Assembly (NCBI GenBank): GCA_963402885.1
Contig: OY727093.1
Span: forward strand, 3,906,001-3,970,000
DNA length: 64,000 nt
Source of the DNA: Antedon bifida
Taxonomy: Eukaryota > Echinodermata > Crinoidea > Comatulida > Antedonidae
Direction: 5' to 3'
The notes beneath the pieces are model-generated. The model did not search any database, was not told the DNA's origin, and was given only the letters and a program-made list of their open reading frames with translations. Of the stretch, positions 62,666-64,000 are shown piece by piece. A program made the position numbers and the translations under genes. Numbering within the stretch: position 1 is the stretch's first letter; the number at the start of each line of letters is the position of its first letter.

Positions 62666-63974
62666 GAAAAAATAAATAAATAATAAGTTATCATATATAA
62701 TAATACTGCAGCGATATATACACTTCATAACGCACCATTTATATTCCTGTACAGCTTTATTTGGTCTCGATCTAATTACTATTATTGTTGTTTTTGTTTT
62801 GTTTTGGTTGGTTTCATGTGTCAATATTATTCATTGTTTTAGTTTACTATTATAGAGTAGTTTTAATTATGATTTTTTATTATAATTGTTGATGTTAGTT
62901 TTAGTTTTTTATTCTGTGTCAGTTTCTAATACATAACGCCATAAAAAAAAAGTTTAAAAGATAACCTGCATTTCTAGTAAAGTTTGTGTTCTCAAAAAAA
63001 ATAAACAAACAATAAAATTATTAAAATGCAATTCACTCAGCCGGGTCAAATGGTAAGATGATACATTAGCTGGTTCATGGTCAAGTTTTGTCAATCAAAC
63101 ATCAGTCATCCCGCTGAAAGGTACATAGTGCTAAAACTTGAACGCAACGCAACAACATAGGTACAATGTAAGTAAGTTGACCAATCCCAAGTGACAGTTC
63201 GATTGATTCATAGCATGGTCAAATTATTGCTTTGTCTTTGCATTGCATCCATCAAGCTTAACTGGTGTTCCAACACCAGATTGATTTTTAAAATGTGTTT
63301 ACTATTATTTAACCACTTATTTGAAATTTGTTCTGTTTTTACTGCCAAGACATGGGGTAATTAATTCACATAATTTTAAATTCAATTAGTTATGTGCACG
63401 CAGCAGAAACAGGCCCTAAATGTACAAACTTGTTTGTTATTCTTGCTTTATCATACCACAATATTCATTCCTAAACAATTTGAATATCTGAGTTGAACTA
63501 GCTCTCTCTCTCTCGTTTACTGTTTCCTATTCATTGACATTTGCCATTTTCTGCATGTCTGATTCATCTTCCTGAAACATCTAATTCACTTAATAATCTA
63601 TCTCACATTCTGTAAAAAAAATTACTCCAATCTAATTAAAAAGTGATATAATATATGTGTTTTGTCTTGTTATGTTGTATTTCAATTGTTACACAATATT
63701 TACAGGCATAGAACAAATTGTAAACCGCCCTGTGATATATATACTGAAAATTATTTAATCATTGTTAAATGGTTAAAAAAGGACTGTGAGATCTGTGAGA
63801 ATGAGAAAAAATATACAGTATAAATCCAAAGGCTAAATTACTGAAAAAATGACAATTCTGTGGGTATCAGTGGCTAGACCTCAATGGAGATACAGTAGAA
63901 ATAAAATAAGCAGAAAGTTCAATCAAACAGCCAGAAAAAAGTTTTCAAAACACTAGAGTACTAGAAGAAAAATT

Positions 63975-64000
63975 GGGCTCTTAAGCTCTGTCTACACTAT
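63975..64000. mobile_element. Left end of a GCTCTGTCTACAC MITE, cut by the window edge
   Basis: TTAAGCTCTGTCTACACTAT are the last 20 bases of the window and match the left terminus of the copy at 21928. The rest lies outside. Confidence 0.7.

Larger units (their letters stand above)
62182..64000. other. Upstream intronic DNA at the window edge
   Basis: No further exon of the VPS9-like gene could be supported. It contains a repeat at about 62455-62665, a copy of the 20405-20530 repeat at 63841-63960, a CTCTCTCTCT patch near 63504, and the first bases of a MITE at the very end. Confidence 0.5.

Noticed and set aside
62447-62824. 125-codon minus-strand frame with a plausible-looking end (RVLGGRIIHERIYG)
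   Set aside because: Part of it lies in a short element with ATACCGTATA ends, its possible donors do not fit the phase of exon 62181-62092, and the N-terminal half is low-complexity.

Overview
The window is metazoan nuclear DNA: AT-rich, with intron-split genes that have standard GT/AG borders (one GC/AG exception) and a very high load of short inverted-repeat elements. Recognisable families (a K2P potassium channel, an RWDD3 orthologue, a VPS9-like protein) and the repeat content suggest a marine invertebrate deuterostome such as an echinoderm. That placement is an inference and I cannot name the species.

Layout. (1) 1-4422: upstream DNA and a probable 5' UTR exon. (2) 4423-12241, + strand: a complete three-exon two-pore-domain potassium channel with a very long cytoplasmic loop. 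(3) 12242-20011: intergenic DNA with repeats and a microsatellite. (4) 20012-25351, - strand: a complete five-exon RWDD3 gene, with a LINE tail and inverted-repeat elements in its introns. (5) 25566-28917: a 3.35-kb foldback element beginning about 215 bp upstream of the RWDD3 start codon. (6) 32286-62181, - strand: ten exons of a large gene whose C-terminus looks like a divergent VPS9 (Rab5-family GEF) domain. Its 5' end lies beyond the window.

The main discovery candidate is in the 20.7-kb intron of the VPS9-like gene (39186-59863). A mobile element of about 9.9 kb (45349-55225) is bounded by long terminal inverted repeats packed with a 14-bp motif and a 40-bp repeat unit. It carries two convergent, apparently intact, multi-exon genes. 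One encodes a 673-residue HECT-type ubiquitin ligase (+ strand). The other encodes a 426-residue IS3/retroviral-integrase-like DDE recombinase (- strand). Each starts just inside one TIR, and each has a tiny first exon encoding a CX2CX10CX2C zinc ribbon, joined in the same phase to the main exon. I infer a eukaryotic IS3-related (IS3EU-like) DNA transposon that carries its own ubiquitin ligase. Three palindromic MITEs sit between the two genes' 3' ends.

All multi-exon models were built by hand from splice borders, phase agreement between neighbouring exons and protein resemblance. No alignment, RNA or database search was run.
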